From positions 18,971,352 through 19,035,351 of the forward strand of contig OY743171.1 of NCBI GenBank assembly GCA_963555705.1: a DNA stretch of 64,000 nucleotides, read 5' to 3'. The translations under genes were made by a program, and so were the position numbers. This DNA is from Ligustrum vulgare. Its lineage: Eukaryota; Streptophyta; Magnoliopsida; Lamiales; Oleaceae. Below are positions 11,395-23,444 of this stretch, one piece after another (the stretch's first letter is position 1; every line of letters begins with the position of its first letter). Below the pieces are notes generated by a model, which saw nothing but the letters and a program-made list of their open reading frames with translations, had not been told where the DNA came from and made no database searches.

Positions 11395-14093
11395 TGTAAC
11401 ACCCCGAACTCCGAGGAGCGCGGGAACGTCACTTTTCTAAATTCTTGAATAAACTTTGTTGCGGAAAATGACTAAATATTAATTATCGCATTTATTGAAT
11501 AAAAGTTTAGCGATAATTCAATAATTCAGATGGAATAAGTAAATTCGTACAAATTTATAAGAATAAAAAATATCCATTTGTAATTTGCCGTCATTGCCCA
11601 TCACTCGCCACCATCTCCAAAATCTGCAAAATTGTTTAAAATAACGGGTTGAGCATTTCAAAATGAAATACTCAGAGACTCATCGCCAATAATTAATCTA
11701 CAAGACAATTGGACAAGAAATTATGCAAATAATGTAGTGACATTCTTTTCTTATTCATAGGCATCACATAGTGAACGCAAATAAACACATTCTTTTCTTT
11801 TCTTGGCTAGCAGATAAGTTATGCCCAGCATAACATAAATTTTTTATCTCAAAAGAGATATTCTTTTTTCATGCAATTAAGCATAAAATCACACAAATCC
11901 ACATAACACATGCAATTATAATATAAATCAATTAGTGGGGGCGAGTCTACCTTAAACTTAACGAGTGTGGTTGAGCGGGAATGACTTCAGTCTTTCAAAT
12001 CTCCGTACGCCTCGTCTAGCCAATAAGTTACATTAGTCTTTTGAAATTTATAGTTTAAAAATGATAATTTACAATTTGGGGACTGAAATTGATGATTTTA
12101 AAGTTGAGGGACTAAAATGAATGCCTTGACAGTTGATGGTCTAAATTGAATACTTTGAAAGTTGAGGGACTAAAATGTGTAATTTGAAAGTTGAGGGTCT
12201 AAAATGAATACTTTTGAAAGTTGAGGGACTAAAATGAATACTTTGAAAGTTGATGGTCTAAATTGAATACTTTGAAAGTTGAGGGACTAAAATGTGTAAT
12301 TTTCAAAAGTTGGGTTGGAGCTCAAAACGAATATTAAATTGTGGGGATTGAGATAAGAAATTTTAAAAAAATGAAAGGCTTACAAGATCATTCAAGAACT
12401 TAAGGACTGAAATATAAGTTTTAAAACTATAGGGACTGATTTAAATAACTTTGGAACCCAGGGACGAAAGTGCAGTTTTTGAAAATCAAAATAAGAATAT
12501 TAAAAACAAAGATTCTCACTCTCACTCTCTCATCTCACGACCCAGAAACGGAAGAGGGAGGTGCGACCGGCTGCCTCTCGCGCAATGGTGTCCGGCCGGT
12601 GGTTTCGCCGGCGCAGGGTGCGGTGAGCTGCGGGGTTGTTGTAGACTAGGTTTTGGTGCGAGATCGATGGTTAAATCCATCCTGGAAGTGGCGATTTGGG
12701 CTGCGAAGAACCGGCGGTACAACCGGCGAAAATCAGGCCAGAGATGGGTCGAGGTTGAGGTAAGGTTCTGGGCTTCGATTCTTATCAGTTTTGGTTTTAA
12801 TTTGGGTTTTGATTTTGAGTTTTGGGCTGACCTTGGAGTTGGCTGCGTGTGGTTTGGCCGTCAATGGCTGTGGGGCTTGGGTGCAGGCTGTGGGTGTGGT
12901 GATGATGAAGATGATTAAATTGATGTCTAAGTTTGATTAGAATAGAGCAGTGGTGGTGTTCGATGTAGTGTTGATAACGGTGGTGATGTTGGTTTGGTAG
13001 TAATTGTGATTTAGGTGGTGACTTGGCAGCGTGGTGGTGGCGCTGGCAGCTGCTAGGTTGGTTGGGTGGTGGCTCTTGTTTGATGCAGACGGTGGTTGCA
13101 GTGAGGTTGGTTTAGCAGTGATGAAACAGTGGTGGCGTGCTGTAGGTGGTGATGGCTGGTAGAGGCAGGGGAGAAGTGTACTTGGTGGTGCTGCTGTGGT
13201 TTGGGTGGTGATTGGCCGGTTTGAAGTTGAGGCATGGTGGCTGGAAATGGAGGTGGTGGTGGTGGTGATGATGATGATAAAGAAGAAGAAGGTGGCGGTG
13301 AATTGGTCATGGTGGTGGCAGTGTTAGTTTGGAGTTCAACCTGGGCAGGGGTGGTGGCTGGATTGAGGAGTTGCAGGTGATGCTTGATTGACAGATTGGT
13401 GGTTCAAAATTCTTGGGCTAGGGCTGAAGGCAGTTGCTGCATTATTGAAGATGGAGGTGGGGTTTTGAATGAAATCGTGCGTTGGCCGTGAATGATGATG
13501 GTTATGGCTGTAAAGATATGATAATTGATTAGGAATTATAGAATAGGTTAGTGGAGAATTGGATGGAATATGAAATGGAAAATTGTGTAAAATTCCTTAT
13601 AAAATGATGATGTTTTGGTATAATGATTTGTTTCCCTTGGTGGAAAGAAGAAAACATGTGGAGAAAATTTGGTTTAGTTAGGTAGGATTAAATTTAGTAT
13701 AATTAACTAAAAATTTGACTAACTTCGATTTGAAAATGTATTTAAAACTGATATATTTTGGACTGAAAATAAATTTGAGAATAAATAAATTTTTTGAGAT
13801 GAAAATGAATGTCGTATTTGAACTTAAAATAATTTAATAAGGAAAATTGAGATATTTTTAATAAATTTGGAATTTAAAATGATTTTGAAAATAATACTTT
13901 CAATAAATAATTAAATAATATAATTTTAGAAATTCGGAATTTAATTTAAAATCGAACGAACTCGATATTTCTCGACTTGGCTAGACAAATACGTCGCGGC
14001 GTTAATTTAAAAATGGGTGAGATAGAAGCGACACGATTTTTTCTAAATTTAAAAAAAAATTATTAAATGCGTGAAAAATTCTTGGTCGCTACA
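11395..14093 (-). mobile_element. Solo LTR 1 (gypsy-type, same superfamily as the LOG-carrying element)
   Basis: Starts TGTAACACCCCGAAC and ends GGTCGCTACA; flanked by a perfect 5-bp duplication ACACC (11390-11394 and 14094-14098). It shares with the 3090-bp LTRs the start, the GTCGCGGCGTT box and the repeated GGGACTAAAATGAAT text (12100-12310, about 30-60 bp periodicity). No internal region remains, so it is a product of LTR-LTR recombination. Open frames inside (e.g. 12451-12918) are accidental. Confidence 0.88.
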
Positions 14094-15009
14094 ACACCAC
14101 TACCTACATCATCACCATCTCCTCCAAAAGTGCACATGCAATCCCACACACAGAGTTCTACACTCATAATTCCACCCCTAAAATGCCAACAAACACACCA
14201 ACAACCACCTCTCCACCACCATTACCTCTCAAACAGCACCACCCATAGCCTTAGTCGTCTTCAGATCGCACCACCACTCACCATCATCTACTTCTCCACA
14301 CCACTACACACATCACCACCTTCACCTCCAAAAATGCACACACAAGTCCACGCAAAGTGCACAGATCAGTACATACAATCGATAACGGAAACACAGACAA
14401 AGATCTACACAAACGATGAGCCTACAATCACTAAAGAGAGATTTGAACCTACAGACGATAATTTAGTCGTTAAGAGTGACGACGCTCACATTCTTTGAAT
14501 AGAGATTGAGCACTATAATCGATGATCGACGGGACTGATCGATGATCTATTCGATTGGTATCACAACTACTCAGGACCATCGATGATTGCAGCTTCATGA
14601 CAAAGAGTTGGAATGAAGGGGGTCAGCGGAGGAGAGGGCTTAGCATCGGGCAACTGTAGCTTCGCGGTGAAGAGTTAGAACAGAGGGGATTGATGAAGGA
14701 GGGACATGCCGGAGAGATTGTAAGGTTTGAGTCGATAGTGTTGTTGTGGTTGAAGGAGGTGAGCATTTATTCAAATAAAACGGCTATGGGTGAATTAGAT
14801 TAGGGTTGAAATGAATTGCGGATGGTGTTTTTGGTGGGATAATTTAATAAATATTATAATTATGAATAATTAAAAGTTAATTTTCACCTGATTTACATAT
14901 AAATAACTTGTAAATCTTAATTTTGGATTGTGAAGTTGAAAAGCAAGTTCCTATGATACAAATTACATGTACTCATGTTTTATAAGAACCAAATTCAAAT
15001 ATGAGATCA
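14094..15009. mobile_element. TTGTGACC-rich element, right part
   Basis: Continuation of 9781-11394 after the solo LTR. CCACCA-rich at first, then AT-rich with a TTAGGGTTG and ATTTAATAAATATTATAAT end near 14810-14860. The 143-codon open frame at 14067-14498 spans the LTR border and is low-complexity; I do not call it a gene. Confidence 0.35.
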
Positions 15010-16390
15010 AACTTAGAAAACTTCAAAAATTAGGTTGTAATTAAAATTTAAATAAATAATTAATAAATTTAAATAATTTAAAATTAAATTAAATATCCAA
15101 TCCTAGCTCAATCTCACACAACACAAAACACTAATTATTTTCTCTCTCTGTATATCTATATTCCATCGACTCTTTCAATCAATTCTTCAGACCCACCTTC
15201 GCCTTCTTCACACCACCCTGCTGGCTTCTACAACTGCTTTGAACGTCGCTGGAGAAACCATCGCTGGAAGCTGCGATCTCAAGGTAACTGTGACGGCACT
15301 ATTTCCTAGAGGCAGCAGCGACGATTCTTGCAGGGTATGTTGCTGCTGCACAAGATTTCGACCGTTTTTGTTCATCGATGGGCATTGCTGCACGATGTTA
15401 TAGATATTGCTTCATTTGATTCTTGCTATTACAGATGGTGTCGACTTCATAGGGTATGTTGCTGCTGCACAAGATTTCGAACTTGACTTCACCGAGGACG
15501 AATGGTGGACATACTGAGATCTGGAGAACGAGTGTCTTTAAGGTCAAATTAAATAGTTAGGGTAGTGGTGGTGGTGGTGGTGGTGTGGGGTGGTGTTTTG
15601 GTGGTGGTGATGTGGGGTGGTGTTGTGGTGTGGTGGATGTGGTGGTGGTGGTGGTGGTGGTGGTGGTGGTGGTGGTGGTGTGATAGTCTGGTGGATGTGG
15701 TGGTGCTGTGCATTCACCACATTTTTTATTATTTTTTGTTTTTAGTTGAACCTGACATTGAGGCGGATGCGGATTCGGCGATTTCGATGATATTAAAGTG
15801 GTACCATGGTGGTGGTGGTGTCAAGATGGTGATAACGATGAGGTGGTGTTGAGATAGTTGTAGCGGCGATGTGTCGATTTTGTGAGATAACATTTTATCA
15901 AGTTCTAATATTTTGATAAATGTGACTTAAAAAAATTGTGACATACTTATTGATAAGTTGTGATTAGAAATAAAATAATTGTGACCTAATAATTCGATAA
16001 TTGTGATTTGAAAGATTCATGACCTAATAATTTGATAAGTTGTGACCTAGAAATAAGTAGGGATCGAAAAATTTAGCACCTGTGACCTGCTAATTTGATA
16101 ACTCGTGACCTTGAAATTAGTCGCGACTTAATTTTTTTTTATTGTGACCTAGAAATCAATCCAATTTGTGACCTATTATTTTATAATTTGTAACTATGAA
16201 ATCAATTTGTGACATAAGAATTTTTTTGTGACCTAAATATATAGTGTTGTGACTTTAATACATATAATTAATAAAATATCTTTAATTACTTAATTTAATT
16301 AATTAATCTTAATTACAACCTGATCTTTGGAACAAGTTTCATCTCAAATTTGAAATTTACATTTATAATTACCTTATTTATGTTTTTTTC
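15010..16390. mobile_element. TTGTGACC-rich element, opposite orientation to 7836-9030
   Basis: Left arm TTAGGTTGTAATTA (about 15030), then a CCACC and CTGCTG zone, a (GGT)n tract (15639-15681) and a zone of TTGTGACCTA and AATTTGATAA motifs (15890-16260). The right arm (16240-16390) is the inverse complement of about 7845-7995. Same family as the elements at 7836 and 52390. No transposase seen. Confidence 0.45.
15639..15681. repeat. (GGT)n microsatellite
   Basis: About 14 GGT/TGG units, part of a longer GGTGGTG-rich zone from 15565. The open frame here is only Trp/Val/Gly repeats and is not a gene. Confidence 0.95.
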
Positions 16391-17989
16391 CTTGGCAATT
16401 TACAGAAGTGAACATGATAATTGTACTCCATACTACATTTTTATTCTATACTGAAATTTTACTTGCATTAGTATTTTGATTGATTTTTTCTTACTTTCCT
16501 TCTTCCTCTTAAAAAACTTATAATATTCTCACCAAACATCGCACCGCCACTACTACCGCCACCACTGTGCCAACTCCGTTTTCCTCTACAAGGCTCGATG
16601 TGTTTTTGAAAGACATCATCATTGAGTTTTCACTAAGTTTTCATTGATTCCACCATGATTGATTAAATTCTTGACTGAATATAACAAAAGTATCACAAAA
16701 AGTTTGTAAGTTTCAATGTGTGATACTGAAGTTCCGCCCTAAGTATCATAACAATTTGAAAAAATTTTAGGTTGTGATACCAAAAACTTGAGATTATCAT
16801 AAGTATCATGTTGTGATACTTTAAAAGTATCATAAGTTTCATAATATAATACTTTTGATAAAGAATGTATTTTTTAGAAAAAAAATTGAATTATTTTTCA
16901 GCGATTTTTTAAAATGATGTAAATCAGTAGTAGATATTCCAATATATGTAAAGTTATTTTAAAAAGTACCTGAAAGTACCCAGGTAATCTTACCCACAAT
17001 GCACTGATGTGAATCTATTTTCACATTGTGTGACAAGTCATGGTGATTTTACCTGCTGTGTACTGATGTGAATCCCTTTCCACAGTGTGTGACCAGATAT
17101 GATGATTTTACTCACTCTGCATTGTTGTGAATTTGTTTCCACAGTGTATGACCAGACACGTTATTTTACCCGCTCTGCATTGGTGTAAAATCATTTTCAC
17201 AGCGTATGACCAAATTAACAGAGGTTTTTGGGACCTACCTTGTACACATATAGGCTTTGGACCATGTACCAAGTAGCTTAGCCTTTGGGGCAGCTCTACG
17301 CACGTATGACCATTTATCAAATTCAGTTTATCAGTTATCAAATTTGTATGACTTTGTCTTGTACACGAGATTACTCTGTACATGATTGAGGTTGTTCATT
17401 GGGTACATTTTTGTGTGATTTTCAGTATTACTTCAATTATTCAGATTTTAGATAATAGACTTCAGTTTATTAGATTTCAAATAACAGAATTCAGTTTATT
17501 TAGTTTACTGAATAAAGAATTCAGCTTATAGCATGATTAAATGACAATTTATTCTCATTTCTCACAATATCAAACGACCTATACCCCTTATGCTTTACGT
17601 ATGCTCATTTAGAATAAGGGGTAAAGAGTTTTAAGATTCAATCATGTTTCAGTCTTAAGGGTACGTATTAGAATTATAGAATAAGTAAAACTTTTCCAGT
17701 AAAAATGCATAAAGGATGAAAGCATATTATTTTTGAATTGTTCCACTCACTAAGTTACAAACTCACATATTTTATTTTACTATTTTTTATCAGATAGTAG
17801 CTGAATTGAGCAACTTTGGAGCCTCTTGACCCACCAAGTCGAGCCACATATCATTGGGTTAGATTGATCCAAAGTAGACATATTGATCCTTATGTTATCA
17901 TGTGGCTTAATCTTAGGAATGTATTTAATGAATACTACTACATTTGTTCTTATACAGATGATAAAAAAAATGAAATTTGAAATTAGTAT
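16391..17989. mobile_element. Probable gypsy LTR/leader remnant
   Basis: No gene seen. The part from about 16990 lies just upstream of gypsy gag-like sequence and holds the 60-bp repeat described separately. A CACTCACTAAGTTACAAACTCAC stretch (from 17745) with following TTTTTATCAG resembles the 3' part of some plant gypsy LTRs. I saw no clear PBS or LTR end. Confidence 0.35.
16990..17216. repeat. Four degenerate tandem repeats of about 60 bp
   Basis: Each copy has a TGCATTGATGTGAATC-like segment, then TTTCCACAGTGTGTGACCAG, then a TGGTGATTTTACC-like segment. Starts near 16990, 17051, 17111 and 17169. Probably an LTR-internal repeat of the adjacent gypsy remnant. Confidence 0.7.
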
Positions 17990-19910
17990 AGAATTCCATT
18001 ATGGCTTAATATCGAAAGAAGTTTATGGAGTTAACAAAATATGCTATTGTTCTTCTGGCTAATGAAGCTGATAAATGTAGAAGGTTTGAATATGGTTTAA
18101 AGGAAGAAATTAGATCAGTGGTGATAGCTACAGGGTGTCAAAATTTTGATGTTGTAGAAGGAGCTTTAAGAGTAGAGAAGAGTCTTTCTAAGCGATAGAG
18201 TGATAGAGAACAAATGAGGCATAGTATTAGTTGTTGTAATTTTCGAAAAAAGCCTCCATAGATAGGCGTCAAGGAGGGATTTTAGAGTAGTCGGACTTGG
18301 TACTTCCTCTTCAAGTAGCTTCAATTATAGGTCTCGAGGAAGCCATAGTTCAAGAGTTAATCTGAGATTAGTACAATCACCAGGGTCTAGATGTACTCAG
18401 GCTCAGGGATCCTTCCAAGGGCTTACTCCTAGACAACGTGGAAGTTCTGTTGTTGTCAAGAGTTCCTCACTATCAGACCTGTGGAAAATTTCATCATGGT
18501 GAGTTCCTCAAAGGTTTTTGTATTTGTTATCATTGTGGTCAGGTCAGGCACATGAGGAGAGAGTGCATATTTCACCTACAACAATATTGTATCACAATAG
18601 ATATCTTCAAACCCATATCTCAGTACATTTAGATAGAATCAGAACCATGATACCTTCGTATAAAAAGCAGGTGCTACTAGTGTTGTTCAATCTGATGTCG
18701 ATGGTAATAGTAGTACTAGAAAAAAAAAGGCCAGATAGGACATCCTTAGACTCGGGGACGAGTTTTTGCAGTGGCTCAGTATGCTGCCAATAAGTCACTC
18801 TCATTTATATTTCGGGGTTTTGTATTCTCCAAGATTGACTTGCGTTCACGATATCATCAACTCAAGATCAGATATGTTAATATATCAAAGACTGCTTTTA
18901 GGTCTCAATATGGCTATTATGGGTTTCTTGTGATGCCATTTGGGTTAACTGATGCCTCGAATGCATTTATGGATTTAATGGATAGAGTGTTCCAACCGTA
19001 CCTAGACAAGTTTGTGAATATCTTTATTGATGATATATTAATTTATTCTCGTAGTTGAGAAGAGCATGCTGAACAATTATTTTGCAAATTTTGTGAGATA
19101 AGATAAAAGTATTGAGTTTCCTCGGCCTAGCAGGATATTATCTTCGAATTTTGGATGACTTTTCTAGAATTGCCCTTCCTTTGACTAGTTTGACTCAGAA
19201 GAACGGTAAATTCTTGTGAAATGATGAATGTGAAAAAAAAGGTTTTCAAGAGTTAAAGATAGACTAACTTATACTTATATTCTTACTCTTTCATATCCAG
19301 GCAAAGAGTTTGTGAATTATAGACATTATCTATATGGTGGGAAATGTCAAGTATTTACAGATCACAAAAGAGAATTGAATTTAAGATAAGGGAGATGGCT
19401 AGAGTTGATTAAAGATTATTACTGCAGAATGGATTATCATCTAGGGAAGGCTAATATTATTGCAGATGCTCTTAGTTGAAACATTAGTAGTTCTTCGTAT
19501 CAACTCAATGTTGAATGTGTTTCTTTGATTTGGGAGTTTAAGAACGTGCTCAGTTGTCAGCTACTAAAGGAGCACTACTAGCTCATTTTCAGGTACGCTC
19601 TACCTTGATTGATAAGATTAAAGAAGCTCATTCTCAAGGCCAAATCATAAGAACATTGGAGGCTAAAGTTAGTGTTGGGTTAAGGACATATTATATAATT
19701 AGAGATGATGATGCTTTGACTATAGGGAATAGATTGTGTGTTCCAAATATTCCAGAATTGAAGAAAGAGATTTTGAAGAGGCACACAGTTTAGATTATGC
19801 TATGCACCCAGATAGTATTAAAACATATCATACATTGAATGATCATTATCGGTGGTTAGGTATGAAGAGAGATGTAGCATATTTGTATCTAAATGCCTTA
19901 TATGTCAATA
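17990..19910 (+). pseudogene. Degenerate Ty3/gypsy gag-pol remnant
   Basis: Read in several frames with many stops. A gag piece lies at about 18030-18200 (LANEADKCRRFEYGL). A CCHC zinc knuckle (CYHCGQVRHMRREC) is near 18529-18570. The reverse-transcriptase core is at 18771-19058 ([20 protein letters not shown], then FIDDILIYS, the YIDD-box equivalent). An RNase H end with ANIIADALS is near 19449-19480. An integrase HHCC-side remnant is at 19554-19890 (VPNIPELKKEIL, then YRWLGMKRDV). Most of the RT palm and all of the integrase core are missing. The element is dead. Confidence 0.85.
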
Positions 19911-20014
19911 AGTAAAGCGAGTTCATCAGAAAGTAGCAAGATTATTACAACCATTACCTATAATAGAATGGAAATGAGAGTACATTACCATGGACTTGTT
20001 GTTTGGTCCTTTTC

Positions 20015-22995
20015 TTACACAAAATGGTCATTCAAATCTCCATTCAGAAAAGCTGTTTTTACATTCAATTGGTGTATTTCTAGATTTCGTAAGGCTGCAA
20101 TAGCAATTATCATCCGGATAGAAGTTTTTCTCGACACAGGAGAATAAGTATCAAAGTAATCTAAGCCTTCCTTTTGCTTATAATTTTTTATTACTAACCG
20201 AGCTTTATAAATATCAACGGAACTGTCTACTTTCATCTTTTTCTTGAAGATCCACTTGTAGCCCAAAGGCTTACAGCCTAGTGGAAGATCTATTAATTCC
20301 CAAGTATGATTTTGTAGGATAGAATCGATTTCACTCTTGATGGCATCTTTCCACATATAACGGTTTGTAGAAGATATAGCTTCTTTATAGCTTTGAGGAT
20401 CATTCTCCATCAAATATGTGAGAAAATCAAGGTCAAACGTCTTAGAAGTTTTGGTCCTTTTATTCCGTCTAAGCTCATCCTCACCTTCTTCAACTGGATC
20501 TTTACTGCTACCAGAAGCAGAAGATTCCATAGTTCGTTTAATAGAAGTTAACTGTTTAGGAGATTTACAAGGAAATATATTCTCAAATAATTATGCATTC
20601 CTAGACTCCATGATTGTGCTTGGATCAATATCAGGTATATTAAAATAATGTACCAGAAACCTATATGCACTACTTTTTGTGCATAGCCAATGAACACACA
20701 GTCAATTGTCTTAGGTCCAATCTTGACTTTCTAAGGAGGAGGCACCGCGACCTTCACAAGATACCCCCACATTCGTAAGAATTTATACGAAGGTGTTTGG
20801 CTAGTCTAAAGTTCATACGGAGTCTTATCCATATTCTTTCTTAACACTTTATTCAAAAATATAATTCGCAGAAAGAATAGCTTCTCTCCACATGTTCTGT
20901 GGTAATCCAGAAATAATCAACATAGCATTAATCATTTCTTTTAAAGTTCGATTCTTACGCTCAACGATTTCGTTCTGCTAATGTGAATAAGGTGCAGTAG
21001 TTTGGTGAATTATTCCATGTTCAGCATAAAATTCACCAAATGGTGATTCATATTCACCAACACGATCACTTTGCAATACCTTTATGTTCTTGCTAAGTTG
21101 ATTTTCAACTTCATTCTTATAAAGAATGAATTTATCGATAGCTTCGTCTTTACTTTTAAGAAAGTACACATAATAATATCTCGTGCTATTGTCGACAAAA
21201 TTAATGAAGTACTTATTGCCGCCTCTTGTATGGACAAACTTCAAGTCACACACATCACTGTATACTAGTCACAATGGTTCGGTACTTCTTTCAATATTAT
21301 GAAACTAAGACCTTGTAATCTTAGCCTCAACACAGGTTTCACATTTATGATTTGAATCAATTTGAAACCTAGGCAAGTAGTTTAATTTGATTAGTCTACA
21401 TATTGCATTGTAATTTAAGTGACCTAATCTATCATGCTACGAATTAGGAGACTCAAGCAAGTAAACATAAGGAGTTTTCTCGTTATTCATAACAGTCGGG
21501 GTTACAGCAATTACATTTAATTTAAATACGCCATTAGTCATATAGCCTTTCTCAACATAAACTCCTACTTTGGTAATCACCAGCTTGTTTGCCTCAATGA
21601 CCATACGAAAACCATTCTTTCTCAGAAGAGACCTTGAGACCAGATTCTTGCGAATATCTTTGGCAAGTACATCACATTAGTCAGAGTAAGCTCTCTACTA
21701 GAGGTCACCTTCAGGATCACCGTGCCCTTACCGAGCCCTTCAAATGTTGCAGAGTTCCCACGAACAATTTTTCACCATTTGTAACTGGTGCAAAAGTGGT
21801 GAACATGCTCTTATTGGAGCAGACATGGCATGTGGCCCCAGTGTCCATCCACCACTCATCTGGTAGACCCCATCCGGTTAACCTCACTAATCACCGCCGT
21901 AAGGTTTAGGTCAGACATGTCATCTGAGAGATGATCTCTCTCATTTCCAACCATATTAGCCTAAGGACACTGCTTGTTATCCCTCCGAGGCTAGCGGTAG
22001 TTTGCTGATCGATGCTTAACTTTGTCACAATTGAAGCGCTTTCCATTAAATTGGAACTTAGGATTCTTACCTACCCCACCGGTAGGCTTCAATTGAGACC
22101 CTTTCATAGCCTGCTTTTTATCATTTCGATTCCCGTTACCCTTCTTGACTTTAAAGGATTGACCTTTCTTAGTACCAGAGCTCTAGAAGTGCTCCAATAC
22201 ATTAGCCTTCTCAAAGTAAGAATTCCCTGACTTATATTTAGCCAATTTGTTGTCCTCCTCAATGCCCAGCTTGATAATTAAATCATCGAAAGACATCTCT
22301 TTCCTTTTATGCTACAAATAGCTTTTGAAAGCCTTCCACTGAGGAGGTAACTTGGCTCACTACTGAACGTGAATCAACCATTTTGAAGTCCATACATCGA
22401 TGGGCCAAGAATTTCTTAGAACCAATATCCTCGATTTTGTATTTCTTTTCTAAGGACTCCCAGAGCACCGTAGCAAACTTCTTTACCACATACACGTGAT
22501 ACAGAGAATTTATTAGGGCATCCAGGACATAGTTATGACACAAAAAATCAGCACTTTTCCATGCATCCCAAGCCGCAAGCCTATGCATATCAATGTCGTT
22601 TTCAGCCATGACAGGGGCATCCTCAGTGAGGAAACGTGCAAGACCCAAAGTAGTAAGATAGAAAACCATCTTGTTCTGCTATGTCTTAAAATCAGTCCCC
22701 GCAAACTTATCCGGTCGAATCGCACGATTAACTGGAAATGGAGTCGAACGATGGCAAAGGTACCGAGACCACAGCCCTAGGTACTGGCAATTCCAAACTG
22801 GATTGTTGAGGGCGCATGTATAGGCAAAGTGGGGTTCACTCCAACATGAGGAATACCGCCACCAATTGTCCCATCAACGAGAGGAATACCAGTCGAGGTC
22901 TCCACGGTGTTAACAGTAGTCATTACAGGATTTGGTACACTGATACCAATAGCATTGCTTTCGTTGTTCACATCGTCATTTCCATGTGACGCCAT
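20015..22995 (-). pseudogene. Degenerate Ty1/copia gag-pol remnant
   Basis: Runs leftwards. The gag start is at 22995 (MASHGNDDVNNESNAIG), the gag body at 22669-22307 (AAWDAWKSADFLCHNYVLDAL), a broken zinc knuckle near 22050-22000 (FNCDKVKHRSANYR), the protease near 21850-21720 (MDTGATCHVC), an integrase core at 21253-20978 (FVDNSTRYYYVYFLK, then LQSDRVGEYE), and a linker plus the N-terminal part of RT at 20530-20015 (YKWIFKKKMKVDSS, then TAFLNGDLND). The rest of RT and RNase H are lost where it meets the gypsy remnant at about 19960. It has frameshifts and stops. Confidence 0.85.
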
Positions 22996-23444
22996 TTAAC
23001 CTTAGAACAAGCAACAATAATTTAGAATAATAACGTTGTGAATAGATTCAAGATCTATAGTATAATTGCAACCTCAAAATTATAGGATCGAATTATATTG
23101 TCAAATTATAGACAACTTAACAATATTTTAAAAAACTATAAATCATTTACCAATCAAGAATTAAAAATTTAATGGACAAGTAATCATAATAAAATAATAG
23201 GTAATCATGAAGCAATCTTTACAAAATGAATTAAAAAAAACTATGCAACATATAACTTTTCAAAAGATTTCATGAAGACACAGTAAACAATACAAATATA
23301 AAAACCATGCAACCAGCAAAAAAGAAACTACACAATGAAAAATAATCCCAGAAGACCATGATTTTTTTTTTTTTTTCAAAACTTGCACAACAAAAACATC
23401 TCGTAAATGGGCAATAGGTTAACAAATAAAAACCATTTATTTAC
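22996..23444. other. Non-coding, probably copia leader/LTR remnant
   Basis: Lies upstream of the copia remnant and continues after solo LTR 2 at 26595-26747. AT-rich, no gene. I could not find a primer-binding site or LTR border. Confidence 0.35.

Noticed and set aside
12451..12918. 155-codon frame in solo LTR 1
   Set aside because: Trp/Gly-rich translation of GGTGGT-type LTR DNA; no homology to any family recognised.
14067..14498. 143-codon frame at the right edge of solo LTR 1
   Set aside because: Crosses the LTR border and the target duplication, and is made of CCACCA repeats.
15565..15852. 95-codon Trp/Val frame
   Set aside because: Translation of a (GGT)n microsatellite.
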